A stretch of 64,000 bases of DNA from Xanthobacter sp. NM-59 (GCF_021401125.1 NZ_JACBFQ010000001.1:1-64000); one strand, 5' to 3'; shown: positions 44,209-52,776, counted from the stretch's first letter. The notes: generated by a model not told the origin, from the letters alone. Numbers and translations: made by a program.

Positions 44209-45783
44209 TTGGACCAGAAACAGGCCACGGCGGCGCAGCGCTACGCCGCGCTCGAAGGCGGGCGAGACCCGTTCTTAGATCGCGGTCGAGACTGCGCCGC
44301 TCTTACCGTACCTTATCTTCTACCGCCGTCCGGCTTCAGCCCGAACTCCAAGCTCGACACGCCCTTCCAGTCCCTGGGAGCGCGAGGTCAGCGGGTTCTA
44401 AGCTCGAAGCTCCTCCTCTCCCTCTTCCCCCCGAACACCCCGTTCTTTCGCTACCAGATCGACGACCAAGCTCTTCAGCAGCTCACGCAATCAGACCAGA
44501 TGCGCGGGACCGTTGAGCAGGCGCTGTCGTCCCGCGAGAAGGCGGTGCTCGCCGAGATGGAGAGCGCCCTGTTCCGGCCGGCCGCCTTCACCACCCTCCA
44601 GCACCTCATCGTGGTTGGCAACGTTCTCGTCTACGTTCCACCTAAAGGCCGCGTGAGGGTTTTCCGCCTCGACCAATACGTCGTCAAGCGCGACGCCTCC
44701 GGCAACTTGCTGGAGATCGTGGTCAAGGAAAGCGTGGCCCGCGCCGCACTCCCGCGCGAGGCAGCCGCCGCCCTGGCGGACAAGCTCTCGAAGGGCACGC
44801 CGGGAGACGAGCAGAAGGACCTGGACCTGTACACCCGCATCCACCTGGAAGGCGGCATGTGGAGGGTCTATCAGGAAATCTGCGACATCGTGGTCCCCGG
44901 CAGCACGGGCTCCTACACGCCCGATGCCCTGCCGTGGCTCCCTCTGCGCCTGTCGGTGCAGCCGGGTGAGGACTATGGCAGGTCCTATGTCGAGGAGTAC
45001 CTGGGCGACCTGGACAGCCTGGAAGGGCTCGTCGAGGCCATCGTCGAGGGCTCGGCTGCAACCGCTCGCGTCATCTTCGTGGTGTCGCCCAATGGCACCG
45101 TGCAGCTTCGCCAGTTCGCGAAGGCCCGCACCGGCGACACCATCGCCGGATCGGCGGACGACGTCGGCGTCATCCAGACGAACCGTCAGGTTGACCTCTC
45201 CGTAGCCCGTCAGCAGGCCACCGACATCGCCCAGTCGCTGTCCTATGCCTTCATGCTCAACGCTGCGGTGCAGCGCTCCGGCGAGCGCGTGACGGCCGAG
45301 GAAATCCGCTACATGGCCTCGGAGCTGGATGACGCCCTTGGCGGTGTCTACACGCTCCTCGGCGCGGAGTTTCAGCTTCCCGTCGTGCGTCTGTTCGAGC
45401 GGAGGATGGAGAAGAACCGGCAGGTTCCCCCGCTCCCCCACGACCTCGTCCAGCCCCAGATTGTCACCGGCCTCCAGGCCATCGGCCGGGGCTACGACCA
45501 ACAGAACCTCAAGCTCTTCGTCGCCGACATCCTCCAGGTCCTCGGGCCGGAACTCGCCATGAAGTTCCTCAACCCGCAGGAGTTCCTGAAGCGCTCGGCC
45601 GCGTCCTACGGCATCGACCCTGGCGGCCTCCTGGCCTCCGACGAGCAGCTCGCCCAGCAGGAACAGCAGGCGCAGATGATGCAGCTCGTCCAGCAGCTCG
45701 GCCCCCAGGCCCTCCAGCAGCTCGGTGGCATGGCGCAGACGCAGATGAAGATCGACAACCCCCCTCCCGCAAAGGCCCAATGA
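44209..45783 (+). CDS. Head-tail connector (portal) protein (T7 gp8-like)
   Basis: A 524-residue portal subunit that forms the ring through which DNA enters the capsid and the tail attaches. It starts at TTG 44209. Features are ERYxAL-like AQRYAALEGGRDPFLDRGRD at the N-terminus, PYLLPPSG and LGARGQRVLSSKLLLSLFPP, YGRSYVEEYLGDLDSLEGLV in the middle and the Gln-rich C-terminal tail (DEQLAQQEQQAQMMQLVQQL). Length and order match T7 gp8 (536 residues). Followed with a 4-nt overlap by a small gene and then the scaffold. Confidence 0.93.
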   Translation: MDQKQATAAQRYAALEGGRDPFLDRGRDCAALTVPYLLPPSGFSPNSKLDTPFQSLGARGQRVLSSKLLLSLFPPNTPFFRYQIDDQALQQLTQSDQMRGTVEQALSSREKAVLAEMESALFRPAAFTTLQHLIVVGNVLVYVPPKGRVRVFRLDQYVVKRDASGNLLEIVVKESVARAALPREAAAALADKLSKGTPGDEQKDLDLYTRIHLEGGMWRVYQEICDIVVPGSTGSYTPDALPWLPLRLSVQPGEDYGRSYVEEYLGDLDSLEGLVEAIVEGSAATARVIFVVSPNGTVQLRQFAKARTGDTIAGSADDVGVIQTNRQVDLSVARQQATDIAQSLSYAFMLNAAVQRSGERVTAEEIRYMASELDDALGGVYTLLGAEFQLPVVRLFERRMEKNRQVPPLPHDLVQPQIVTGLQAIGRGYDQQNLKLFVADILQVLGPELAMKFLNPQEFLKRSAASYGIDPGGLLASDEQLAQQEQQAQMMQLVQQLGPQALQQLGGMAQTQMKIDNPPPAKAQ

Positions 45784-45959
45784 ACACCAAGACCGCAACC
45801 AAGACTGCCGCCCCCGCCGACGAAGAGACCGAGACCAAGGTCGAAACCGCCAAGGCTGATGCGTCCGTCCCGGTGCCTACCTCTGCCCTCTTCCCCGAGA
45901 CCGTGATGCCGGGGGCCAAGACCGAACTCCACAACGGGTTGGTCCTGGAGAGCTTCTGA
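45780..45959 (+). CDS. Small phage protein between connector and scaffold
   Basis: A 59-residue protein from ATG 45780, overlapping the connector stop. Low-complexity Thr/Ala/Lys/Glu first half (KTATKTAAPADEETETKVET), then PVPTSALFPETVMPGAKTEL and ELHNGLVLESF at the end. Coding supported by overlap and position. No function recognised. Confidence 0.55.
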   Translation: MNTKTATKTAAPADEETETKVETAKADASVPVPTSALFPETVMPGAKTELHNGLVLESF

Positions 45960-45961
45960 AC

Positions 45962-46774
45962 GTGGTTGAGACCGTCACCTTCGCGCCGGCCACCACCGGC
46001 TCGGAGGCTCCTCCCGCAGTACAAGAGCCCGCCGCCCCCGCCAACCTGGAAAAGGCGCTTTCCGATACCAAGGCCGAACTGACCCGCGTTCAGCAGGAGC
46101 TGGCCGCGCTGAAGAAGGCTCCGGAAGCCCCCGGCCAGGAGCCGCCCCCGGCCACTCCCGAGACGCCTGCCGTTCCTGAAGGCACCCCCGCCAAGGAGCC
46201 GCCCCCGGCCGAGCCCCCGAAGCAGACCGAGGAGCAGAAGGCGGCCGAGGATGCCGTCAAGGCGGCCGGCCTCGACGTCGCTCCCTACCAGGACGAGTTC
46301 GACACCACCGGAGATGTCTCCCCCGAGAGCCGCGAGAAGCTGGCCGAGGGCCTCAAGGGCCTGTTCGGAGATCAGGCTCGCGCCGTGGTGGACAAGTTCA
46401 TCGACGGCCAGAAGGCCGCCTCCACCGCCCGCACCGCTGAGTTGTTCTCGGCAGGTGGTGGGGAGGCCGGCTACAAGGAAATGGTCGCCTGGGCCAAGAC
46501 CGCGCTCACGCCGGCCGAGATCGCCCAGTTCGACAGCACGATCACCAGCGGTGACCACAACGCCGCACTCTTCGCGATCAAGGGCCTTCGCTCTCGCTTC
46601 GAGGGCGCCAACGGCCACGAGCCACAGCTCCTCAATGCCGGCCAGCCGATTGCCACCAAGAGTGGCTTCAGCAGCGTCTACGAGATGACCAAGGCCATGG
46701 CCGATCCCCGCTATTCCTCCGACCCCGCATACCGAGCCGAGGTCGAGCAAAGGGTCTTTAAGTCCAGCTTCTGA
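45962..46774 (+). CDS. Capsid assembly scaffolding protein (T7 gp9-like)
   Basis: A 270-residue scaffold that guides procapsid assembly and then leaves. Start GTG 45962. The first 100 residues are Ala/Pro/Glu-rich with a short coiled coil (LEKALSDTKAELTRVQQELA). The rest is helical: AVKAAGLDVAPYQDEFDTTG, GDQARAVVDKFIDGQKAA, GYKEMVAWAKTALTPAEIAQ, and the C-terminus YEMTKAMADPRYSSDPAYRA, a pattern conserved in T7-like scaffolds. It sits directly after the connector, but the next gene is an endolysin instead of the capsid. Confidence 0.9.
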   Translation: MVETVTFAPATTGSEAPPAVQEPAAPANLEKALSDTKAELTRVQQELAALKKAPEAPGQEPPPATPETPAVPEGTPAKEPPPAEPPKQTEEQKAAEDAVKAAGLDVAPYQDEFDTTGDVSPESREKLAEGLKGLFGDQARAVVDKFIDGQKAASTARTAELFSAGGGEAGYKEMVAWAKTALTPAEIAQFDSTITSGDHNAALFAIKGLRSRFEGANGHEPQLLNAGQPIATKSGFSSVYEMTKAMADPRYSSDPAYRAEVEQRVFKSSF

Positions 46775-47562
46775 TGCCCACCATGAAAATCTCCAAGCGA
46801 GGCCTCGACTTCATCAAGGGCTTCGAGAGCTTCGTCGCATACCCCTATGACGACCTCCTGGCGCCCGTAAAGGGCAAGTACCGGGAGTGGACCGGAAGCC
46901 CGCTCAAGGGCACCGCCACCATCGGCTACGGCCACACCAACGCCGCCAAGCATTCCCTTCGCGTCGTCCCCGGCATCTCCATCACCGAGGAGGAAGCGTC
47001 TGAAATCCTGGACGTGGACCTCGACGAGTGTGAAGGGGACGTCAACCGGCTCGTGAAGGTGCCGCTCTCCCAGGGCCAGTTCGATGCCCTGGTGTCGTTC
47101 ACCTTCAACTGCGGCACCGGCAACCTCAAGAAGCTCATCGCCCCTTTGAACCGGGGCGACTATGACGGCACCCGCGCCAAGTTCGCGCTCTACACCCGCT
47201 CGAAGGGCAAGGTCCTCAATGGCCTCGTCCGCCGCCGCACCGGCGAGGTGGCGCTGTGGGACGCGGACTACGACTACGCCGCCAAGAACCTGCCCGCCGC
47301 GCCCTCCAACGTCCCCGAGCAGGTGGATGCCCCCAAGGCGCCAGTCCCGATGAAGACCATCCTCTCGTCTGCCACCGGCACCGCCGTGGTTTTGGCGGGA
47401 GTTCAGCAGGTCTCCGACACTGTGTCGGCCGTGTCCGAGCCGATGAAGCAGGCTGTCGGCATCGTGTCCGGCATCGGCTCCATTGGCCCGGCCGTTCTCG
47501 TCGCCGTGGTGGCTGCCGCTGTTGCCGGTGGCGCCGTCTATTTCCTGATGCGCCGGGCGTGA
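46774..47562 (+). CDS. Endolysin: GH24 lysozyme with C-terminal membrane segment
   Basis: A 262-residue muramidase of the T4-lysozyme/phage-lambdoid GH24 family. Catalytic residues are Glu18 (KGFESF), Asp27 (YPYDD) and Thr49 (TATIGYGHT). There is an insertion between Asp and Thr, and SFTFNCGTGN and GLVRRRTGEVALW follow. After residue 170 comes an extra tail of about 90 residues ending in a strong membrane helix (GPAVLVAVVAAAVAGGAVYF) and MRRA. There is no N-terminal signal, so the tail may tether the enzyme or act as a holin-like element. ATG 46774 overlaps the scaffold stop. First gene of the lysis cassette. Confidence 0.9.
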   Translation: MPTMKISKRGLDFIKGFESFVAYPYDDLLAPVKGKYREWTGSPLKGTATIGYGHTNAAKHSLRVVPGISITEEEASEILDVDLDECEGDVNRLVKVPLSQGQFDALVSFTFNCGTGNLKKLIAPLNRGDYDGTRAKFALYTRSKGKVLNGLVRRRTGEVALWDADYDYAAKNLPAAPSNVPEQVDAPKAPVPMKTILSSATGTAVVLAGVQQVSDTVSAVSEPMKQAVGIVSGIGSIGPAVLVAVVAAAVAGGAVYFLMRRA

Positions 47563-47813
47563 CCGCGCTCCTCGCGTGGCTCGCCAGCCTCCTCTCCCCG
47601 TTCAAGAAGTACCTCGCCATCTTCGGCGTGGCCTTCGCCATTCTCGGCACCGTGTTCCTCAAGGGGCGCGGTGCCGGCAAGGCGGCCGAGCGGAAGGCCC
47701 AGACGGATGCCATCCAGAAGATTGAAAGGGAATGGGATGCGATTGACAGCGCTCCTTCTGCCGCTGGCGGTGCTTTTGACAGCCTGCGTCAGCGAGCCCG
47801 TCCGGGCCGTTAA
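47559..47813 (+). CDS. i-spanin (Rz-like)
   Basis: An 84-residue inner-membrane spanin subunit. GTG 47559 overlaps the endolysin stop. One N-terminal membrane helix (about residues 16-34, YLAIFGVAFAILGTVFLKGR) is followed by a charged helical periplasmic part (AGKAAERKAQTDAIQKIERE) and a Ser/Ala/Arg tail. It is short for Rz but has the right topology and is directly followed, in a different frame and overlapping, by a lipoprotein gene, the usual Rz/Rz1 arrangement. Together they should fuse inner and outer membranes at lysis. Confidence 0.75.
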   Translation: MTALLAWLASLLSPFKKYLAIFGVAFAILGTVFLKGRGAGKAAERKAQTDAIQKIEREWDAIDSAPSAAGGAFDSLRQRARPGR

Positions 47814-47952
47814 GTGCCCCTCCCTCGTCGCCCCGCCCACCGCCACCATCGACGTGATGGAGAAGGCGTGTAAGGCCGGCGACACGGCCACCTGCAACTA
47901 CGCGGTGGCCCTCGACAAGCACTACCAGAAGCTCGACCGCTGCGGCGGTTGA
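47737..47952 (+). CDS. o-spanin (Rz1-like lipoprotein), embedded in the i-spanin frame
   Basis: A 71-residue lipoprotein read in another frame: ATG 47737 lies inside the i-spanin gene (77-nt overlap). Signal MRLTALLLPLAVLLTAC ends in a lipobox with Cys17, so the mature protein would be anchored in the outer membrane. The mature part has two pairs of cysteines (KCPSL, EKACKAGDTATCNYA). Overlap with the i-spanin gene supports the assignment. Confidence 0.75.
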   Translation: MRLTALLLPLAVLLTACVSEPVRAVKCPSLVAPPTATIDVMEKACKAGDTATCNYAVALDKHYQKLDRCGG

Positions 47953-48179
47953 GACTGGTTGTGCTCCCTGGGGACCGCCTCTGCCATCCTCCGGGGTGGT
48001 ATGCGCCCCAGGGCAAGCATTCCTGAAAGCGCGTGAAGCAGTGCCCCTCTCTAGGGGGCTGCCACGGCTCCGCATTACAGCGGCTGTCGCAGAAGAGAGC
48101 TGAGGTTCTCTCTCCGACAACTACCGACCCGTGTGCTGGATGCCGAGGAACCATCCTCCCGCATTCAGGAATTTTCTAA
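47953..48179 (+). promoter_or_regulatory. Structured leader before the major capsid gene
   Basis: About 225 bp with no gene. It holds CCCTGGGG (47966) paired with CCCCAGGG (48006), a CCCCT/AGGGG hairpin near 48043-48056, and a GAGAG/CTCTC hairpin near 48093-48115, then AGGAA 8 nt before the capsid GTG. It may contain a promoter or RNA-processing site, but no full copy of the 23-bp motif is present. Confidence 0.5.
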
Positions 48180-49115
48180 GTGACCAATACCACTGTCAGC
48201 CGCCTCGGCCAGATCAACGGCGCAGGCGACGTTCAGGCCCTCTTCCTCAAGCTCTTCTCTGGTGAGGTGCTCACCGAGTTCGAGCGCATCAACATCTTCA
48301 AGGGCCTCCACTTCGTCCGCCAGATCAGCAACGGCAAGTCCGCCCAGTTCCCGCTGATCGGCCGGGCTACCTCCGGCTATCACACGCCCGGCAACTGGAT
48401 CGACGGCAGCTCCATCGACCACGCCGAGACGATCATCACCGTGGACGACCTCCTCCAGTCGAACGTGTTCATCGCGAACGTGGACGAGGCCATGAACCAC
48501 TATGACGTGCGCGGCCCCTACTCGAAGGAGCTGGGTCAGGCCCTGGCGTTCGCCTATGACAGCAACGTCGCCCGCGTCATCACCCTTGCCGCGCGTGCCG
48601 CATCCCCGCTGACCGGCCGTCCCGGCGGCTCCCGGATCACCGACGCCGCGATGGCGACCGACCCGGCGAAGCTGGAAGCGGCCCTGTTCACCGCCGCCCA
48701 GACCCTGGACGAGAAGAACGTCGGCCTCACCGACACCCAGGCGGTGTTCCGCCCGGCGCAGTATTATCTCCTCGCCCAGCGCGACCGTCTGGTGGACACC
48801 ACCCTCGGCGCTCGCGGTTCTGTCGCGACGGGCCGCGTGGACACCATCGCCGGCTTCCCCATCGTGAAGTCGAACCACGTCCCGTCCACCAACGTGACGA
48901 CCGGCCCGGCCAAGTACCGGGGCGACTTCCGCACCACCGTGGGCCTCATCTTCAACAAGATGGCCGCCGGCACCGTGCAGCTCATGGATATGTCCATGGA
49001 GAGCGAATACGAAATTCGCCGCCAGGGCACGTTCTTCATCGCCAAGTACCTCGTGGGTCACGGCATTCTGCGGCCCGACTGCGCGATTGAGGTCGCGACC
49101 GGCGCGGTGGCGTAA
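48180..49115 (+). CDS. Major capsid protein (T7 gp10-like)
   Basis: A 311-residue HK97-fold shell protein from GTG 48180 with a well-placed AGGAA. Typical T7-like features are SRLGQINGAGDVQALFLKLF, FSGEVLTEFERINIFKGLHF, VRQISNGKSAQFPLIGRATS, YHTPGNWIDG and VDDLLQSNVFIANVDEAMNH. The C-terminus RRQGTFFIAKYLVGHGILRP is also conserved. Slightly shorter than T7 gp10A (345). No slippery sequence for a gp10B-type frameshift is apparent. A strong terminator follows. Confidence 0.95.
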   Translation: MTNTTVSRLGQINGAGDVQALFLKLFSGEVLTEFERINIFKGLHFVRQISNGKSAQFPLIGRATSGYHTPGNWIDGSSIDHAETIITVDDLLQSNVFIANVDEAMNHYDVRGPYSKELGQALAFAYDSNVARVITLAARAASPLTGRPGGSRITDAAMATDPAKLEAALFTAAQTLDEKNVGLTDTQAVFRPAQYYLLAQRDRLVDTTLGARGSVATGRVDTIAGFPIVKSNHVPSTNVTTGPAKYRGDFRTTVGLIFNKMAAGTVQLMDMSMESEYEIRRQGTFFIAKYLVGHGILRPDCAIEVATGAVA

Positions 49116-49134
49116 CCTTCCCTTCAACTCCAAT

Positions 49135-49168
49135 GGCAGAGGTCCCTCACGGGGCTTCTGCCTTTTTT
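49135..49168 (+). terminator. Intrinsic terminator after the capsid gene
   Basis: GGCAGAGGTCCC and GGGGCTTCTGCC form a stem with a TCAC loop, then TTTTTT. It lies 20 bp after the capsid stop, the same place as T-phi in T7. Confidence 0.85.
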
Positions 49169-49172
49169 CGAA

Positions 49173-49769
49173 GTGACCGCACCTCTCCTCACACCGACCA
49201 CCGAACTGGAGGCCGTAAACGCGCTTCTCTCCGCCATCGGGGAGAGCCCTGTGGAAACCCTCCTGACCGTGCTCCCGGCTGATGCCGGCACGGCCCTGGC
49301 CTCCATCCGACGCTTCTCTCGCCAGCTCCAGAAATCGGGCTGGTCCTTCAACTCCGAGGAGAATTTCCCGCTGTCTCCCAATACGGACGGCGAGATCATC
49401 CTCCCCCTCAACACCCTCAAGGTGGACCCTTCCGACCCGTCGTGCCCTTACGTTCAGCGTGGCGGGCGCCTCTATGATCCGGTGGGCCACACCTACAACA
49501 TCGGACAGCCGGTGAAGGTGGACATCGTCTTCGGTCTCGACTTCTACGAGCTTCCAGAGACGGCCCGCAACTTCATCGTGATCGCCGCCGGCCGCCGCTT
49601 CGAGGACCAGTTCCTCGGGGCCGACAACCTGCACAACTATTCCGTCAAGGACGAGCAGGCCGCCTGGGCCGAGTTCGTGTCGGACGAAGCGGAGAACGAG
49701 GACCTCAACGTTCTCGACGCCTCACTTCCGTCCCGCATCCTCCGCCGCCGGAGCCGCTCGTGGGCCTAA
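49173..49769 (+). CDS. Tail tubular protein A (T7 gp11-like)
   Basis: A 198-residue adaptor that forms the ring joining connector to tail nozzle. It starts at GTG 49173, only 4 nt after the T-run of the terminator. Conserved pattern: LEAVNALLSAIGESPVETLL at the N-terminus, then LQKSGWSFNSEENFPLSPNT, YVQRGGRLYDP and PETARNFIVIAAGRRFEDQF. It overlaps tail tubular protein B by 10 nt. Confidence 0.93.
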   Translation: MTAPLLTPTTELEAVNALLSAIGESPVETLLTVLPADAGTALASIRRFSRQLQKSGWSFNSEENFPLSPNTDGEIILPLNTLKVDPSDPSCPYVQRGGRLYDPVGHTYNIGQPVKVDIVFGLDFYELPETARNFIVIAAGRRFEDQFLGADNLHNYSVKDEQAAWAEFVSDEAENEDLNVLDASLPSRILRRRSRSWA

Positions 49770-52246
49770 TCACGGGCGAGCTTCCGGGGCTCTACAACGG
49801 CGTCTCCCAGCAGGCCGTCGCCATGCGCCTCCCCACCCAGGGGGAGCTTCAGGAGAACTTTGATGCCACCCTCGTGGCTGGCCTGAAGAAGCGCCCGCCG
49901 TTCGAGCACGTCGCGAACATCCCCACCTCGGGCGGTGCCACGTTCATGCACCTCATCAACCGCGACGAGGCCGAGCGCTACGTGCTCGTGATCCGGGACG
50001 GGAAGCTTTTTGTGTATGGTTTCGACGGCACCGCCCGCGCCGTCAGCGCTCCTTCCGGTTTCAGCTATTTGTCCGGTGCGGGAACCAGCTACGCGGCCCT
50101 GACGGTGGCCGACTACACCATCATCGTGAACCAGAAGAAGAAGGTGCTGGCGGCGGATGGGAGGTTCCCAACCCGTCCGTACGAAGCCCTCGTGAATGTG
50201 GTGCAAGGAAACTATTCCAAGCCCTACACGGTGGACATCAACGGCGTCCGGGTTGCTCAATACGTAACTCCAGGCGGGGGGCTGTCCGGCTCCGCAAGCT
50301 GCGCTTCGACGGAGAACATTGCCCAGCTCCTGATTGACGGGACGATGGCTGCGGCAGGGGGCGTTTATTACAACGGTATGTCCCCCAACGGGACCGAGAA
50401 CCGCGTCATCTGGGGCATCTCTGAGGACGTGAACCAAATGGTGGACAATGCCGGGTGGGTCGCGAAGATCATGTCCAAGCGCGGCATTGATGCTGCGAAT
50501 GGGTGGTCGGTGACGCGATACACCTCCTCCATCCATCTCCAGCACCCGACCAGCGACTTCGCGATTGCGGTCGCGGACGGGTACAACGGCAACGCCATGA
50601 AGGTGGTGAAGGGGCAGACGCAGAGGTTTTCCGACCTGCCCAACTTCGCGCCCACCGGGTACACCGTCGAAATCACCGGGACGGAAGGAAACGCAGCCGA
50701 CAGCTATTGGGTCGTCGCCCAGAAGGACGGGGACAACGACGGCAACTCCCAAGTCCTCTGGAAGGAGACCTGCAAGCCCGGCTCCCGCAAGGGCCTGGAC
50801 GCCTCGACCATGCCGCACATCCTGGTGCGCGAGGCGGACGGTAGCTTCACCTTCAAGCCAGCATCCTGGAACGAGCGTGAGTGCGGTGACGACGAGGACG
50901 TCAACCCGGACCCGTCCTTTGTGGGCGGGACCATCCAGGACGTCTTCTTCCACCACAACCGGCTCGGCTTCCTCTCCGACGAGAACGTCATACTCTCGCG
51001 CTCTGGGGACTTCTTCAACTTCTACCGGACCACGGCCACCGCCTACCTGGATGACGACCCCATCGACGTTGCCGCCAGCCACGTCAAGGTGTCGATCATG
51101 CGGCATGTAGTGCCCACCCAGGACAACCTCATCCTATTCTCGGATGGCACCCAGTTCCGCCTCTCCGGCAACGAGACGCTGACCCCCAAGTCGGTATCCC
51201 TTCGGCCGATGACAGAGTTCTCCTCGTCCCCCACCGTGCCTCCGGTGGCCGTTGGCAAGAGCGTCTTCTTCATCGCCGACAGCACCGCCAGCCGGGACTA
51301 CGCGGCGGTCTACGACTTCTTCTACGACAACAACAGCGAGACCGGAGACGCTGACAACGTCACCGCCCACACCCCGAGCTACATCCCAACCGGCGTCACC
51401 CAGATCATCGGGAGCCCGGACGAGAGCTGCCTCGCCGTCCTGACCGATGGAGACCCTTCGGCGGTCTACATCCATCGCTTCTATTGGGCGGGGCAGAACA
51501 AGGTACAGTCCGCCTGGATGCGCTGGACGACCGCAGGGACCATCCTTCGCGCCGCCTTCATCAAGTCCGACATCTACGCCCTGGTGGCCCGGCCCGGCGG
51601 GACATGCCTGGAGAAGCTCCGCATGAGCACCTCCGCGCTCGACGCCGACCACGGCTACCTCATCCACCTGGACCGGCGCGTGACCTCGGACCAGCTCGCG
51701 TCCCCGGTGTATAAGTCCTCATCCGAGGTCACCACCTACACGTTGCCTTTCGTTCCCCAGGACGGCATCATAGCCGTGTCGTCCGGGCGGATGCTCGACG
51801 TCTCCTCCATCGGAGGTGTGTCGGTGTCCCTCAAGGGGGACACGCGGGGGAAGCTGGTCTATTTTGGCTACCCCTATGAGAGCCGGTACCGCTTCTCGAC
51901 GCTCTTTGCTCGGGGCCAGTCCGCCGATGGAAGCTCCATTGCGAAGATCAACGGTCGCCTCCAGCTCCACCACCTCGCTTTGTCGTTCGACAAAACCGGG
52001 TACTTCCGGGTTGAGGTGACGCCTGACGGCCGTTCCCTCCGGTCCGAGGAATACCACGGCCGAGTGCTTGGGGACTCCCAGCACGTCTTCGGCACCGTGA
52101 AGCCCGAGAACCGGCGCTGGAGCGTGCCCATCATGAGCCGCAATGACAGGGTCATCATCGACCTTGTCAACGATAGCTGGCTTCCAAGTTCATTCATCTC
52201 CGCTTCCTGGCGGGGTATGTGGAACCAGAACAACCTGGAGAGATAG
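49760..52246 (+). CDS. Tail tubular protein B (T7 gp12-like nozzle)
   Basis: An 828-residue nozzle protein; length close to T7 gp12 (794). GTG 49760. Features are LPGLYNGVSQQAVAMRLPTQ and ALKKRPPFEHVA-like text near the N-terminus, HHNRLGFLSDENVILSRSGD and FFNFYRTTATAYLDDDPIDV in the middle, and the beta-propeller-like LILFSDGTQFRLSGNETLTP. The C-terminus has RDNRVIIDLVNDS-like MSRNDRVIIDLVNDSWLPSS. It forms the distal tube that carries the tail fibres. Confidence 0.94.
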   Translation: MGLITGELPGLYNGVSQQAVAMRLPTQGELQENFDATLVAGLKKRPPFEHVANIPTSGGATFMHLINRDEAERYVLVIRDGKLFVYGFDGTARAVSAPSGFSYLSGAGTSYAALTVADYTIIVNQKKKVLAADGRFPTRPYEALVNVVQGNYSKPYTVDINGVRVAQYVTPGGGLSGSASCASTENIAQLLIDGTMAAAGGVYYNGMSPNGTENRVIWGISEDVNQMVDNAGWVAKIMSKRGIDAANGWSVTRYTSSIHLQHPTSDFAIAVADGYNGNAMKVVKGQTQRFSDLPNFAPTGYTVEITGTEGNAADSYWVVAQKDGDNDGNSQVLWKETCKPGSRKGLDASTMPHILVREADGSFTFKPASWNERECGDDEDVNPDPSFVGGTIQDVFFHHNRLGFLSDENVILSRSGDFFNFYRTTATAYLDDDPIDVAASHVKVSIMRHVVPTQDNLILFSDGTQFRLSGNETLTPKSVSLRPMTEFSSSPTVPPVAVGKSVFFIADSTASRDYAAVYDFFYDNNSETGDADNVTAHTPSYIPTGVTQIIGSPDESCLAVLTDGDPSAVYIHRFYWAGQNKVQSAWMRWTTAGTILRAAFIKSDIYALVARPGGTCLEKLRMSTSALDADHGYLIHLDRRVTSDQLASPVYKSSSEVTTYTLPFVPQDGIIAVSSGRMLDVSSIGGVSVSLKGDTRGKLVYFGYPYESRYRFSTLFARGQSADGSSIAKINGRLQLHHLALSFDKTGYFRVEVTPDGRSLRSEEYHGRVLGDSQHVFGTVKPENRRWSVPIMSRNDRVIIDLVNDSWLPSSFISASWRGMWNQNNLER

Positions 52247-52248
52247 AC

Positions 52249-52776
52249 GTGGGATACATCGTCAAGGCCACTGAAGAACACGCCCGAGCCCTGGCGCCCA
52301 TCCTGCGGCCGGCTGACCGGGCCGAGGTCGAGGCACTCACCGGCCGTGAGCCGTTGGGGGTGCTTCTGGAAATGGTCCGGGAGCACGACGCCTGGGCGAT
52401 GTATTCCGACGCCGGGGAGCTGGCGGGAATGTGCGGCGTGGACCCGATCTATCCGCCAACCCCCGACTACCCCGGCGTTCTCAAGACCGGAACCCCGAAG
52501 CTCGGGCAGCCGTGGATGATGGGCAGCGACGTGCTCGACAAGCGTCCCATCGAGTTCCTCCGCGCCAGCCGCAAGTGGGTGGAGGAACAGCAGGCCCGGT
52601 ATGAGACCCTGAACAACGTTGTTGATGCCCGCAATGCGAAGCACATTCAGTGGCTCAAGTGGCTGGGTTTCGAGGTCGCCAAGGAGCCCATCCTGTGGGG
52701 TTCGAAGCTCCTCCCGTTCTACCCATTTGAAAGGACCAGAAGCACGCCATGTGCGTTGCCGCTCTTCCCCTCCTGA
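52249..52776 (+). CDS. Internal virion-assembly protein, GNAT-like (T7 gp13-like)
   Basis: A 175-residue protein from GTG 52249 with GGAGA upstream. Pattern of the DUF2833/gp13 group, which looks like a degenerate GNAT acetyltransferase fold: GYIVKATEEHARALAPILRP, DAWAMYSDAGELAGMCGVDP, GQPWMMGSDVL and ARNAKHIQWLKWLGFEV. In T7, gp13 is needed for proper internal core assembly. Its end overlaps gp14 by 28 nt. Confidence 0.85.
   Translation: MGYIVKATEEHARALAPILRPADRAEVEALTGREPLGVLLEMVREHDAWAMYSDAGELAGMCGVDPIYPPTPDYPGVLKTGTPKLGQPWMMGSDVLDKRPIEFLRASRKWVEEQQARYETLNNVVDARNAKHIQWLKWLGFEVAKEPILWGSKLLPFYPFERTRSTPCALPLFPS

Noticed and set aside
47968-48060. A third copy of the 23-bp phage motif before the capsid gene
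   Set aside because: Only partial resemblance (GCCAC and TACAGCGG with altered spacing, at about 48061-48083); not enough to call a promoter.
48180-49115. A T7 gp10A/10B-type programmed frameshift in the capsid gene
   Set aside because: No slippery heptamer near the 3' end and an intrinsic terminator follows 20 bp after the stop, leaving no room for an extension.
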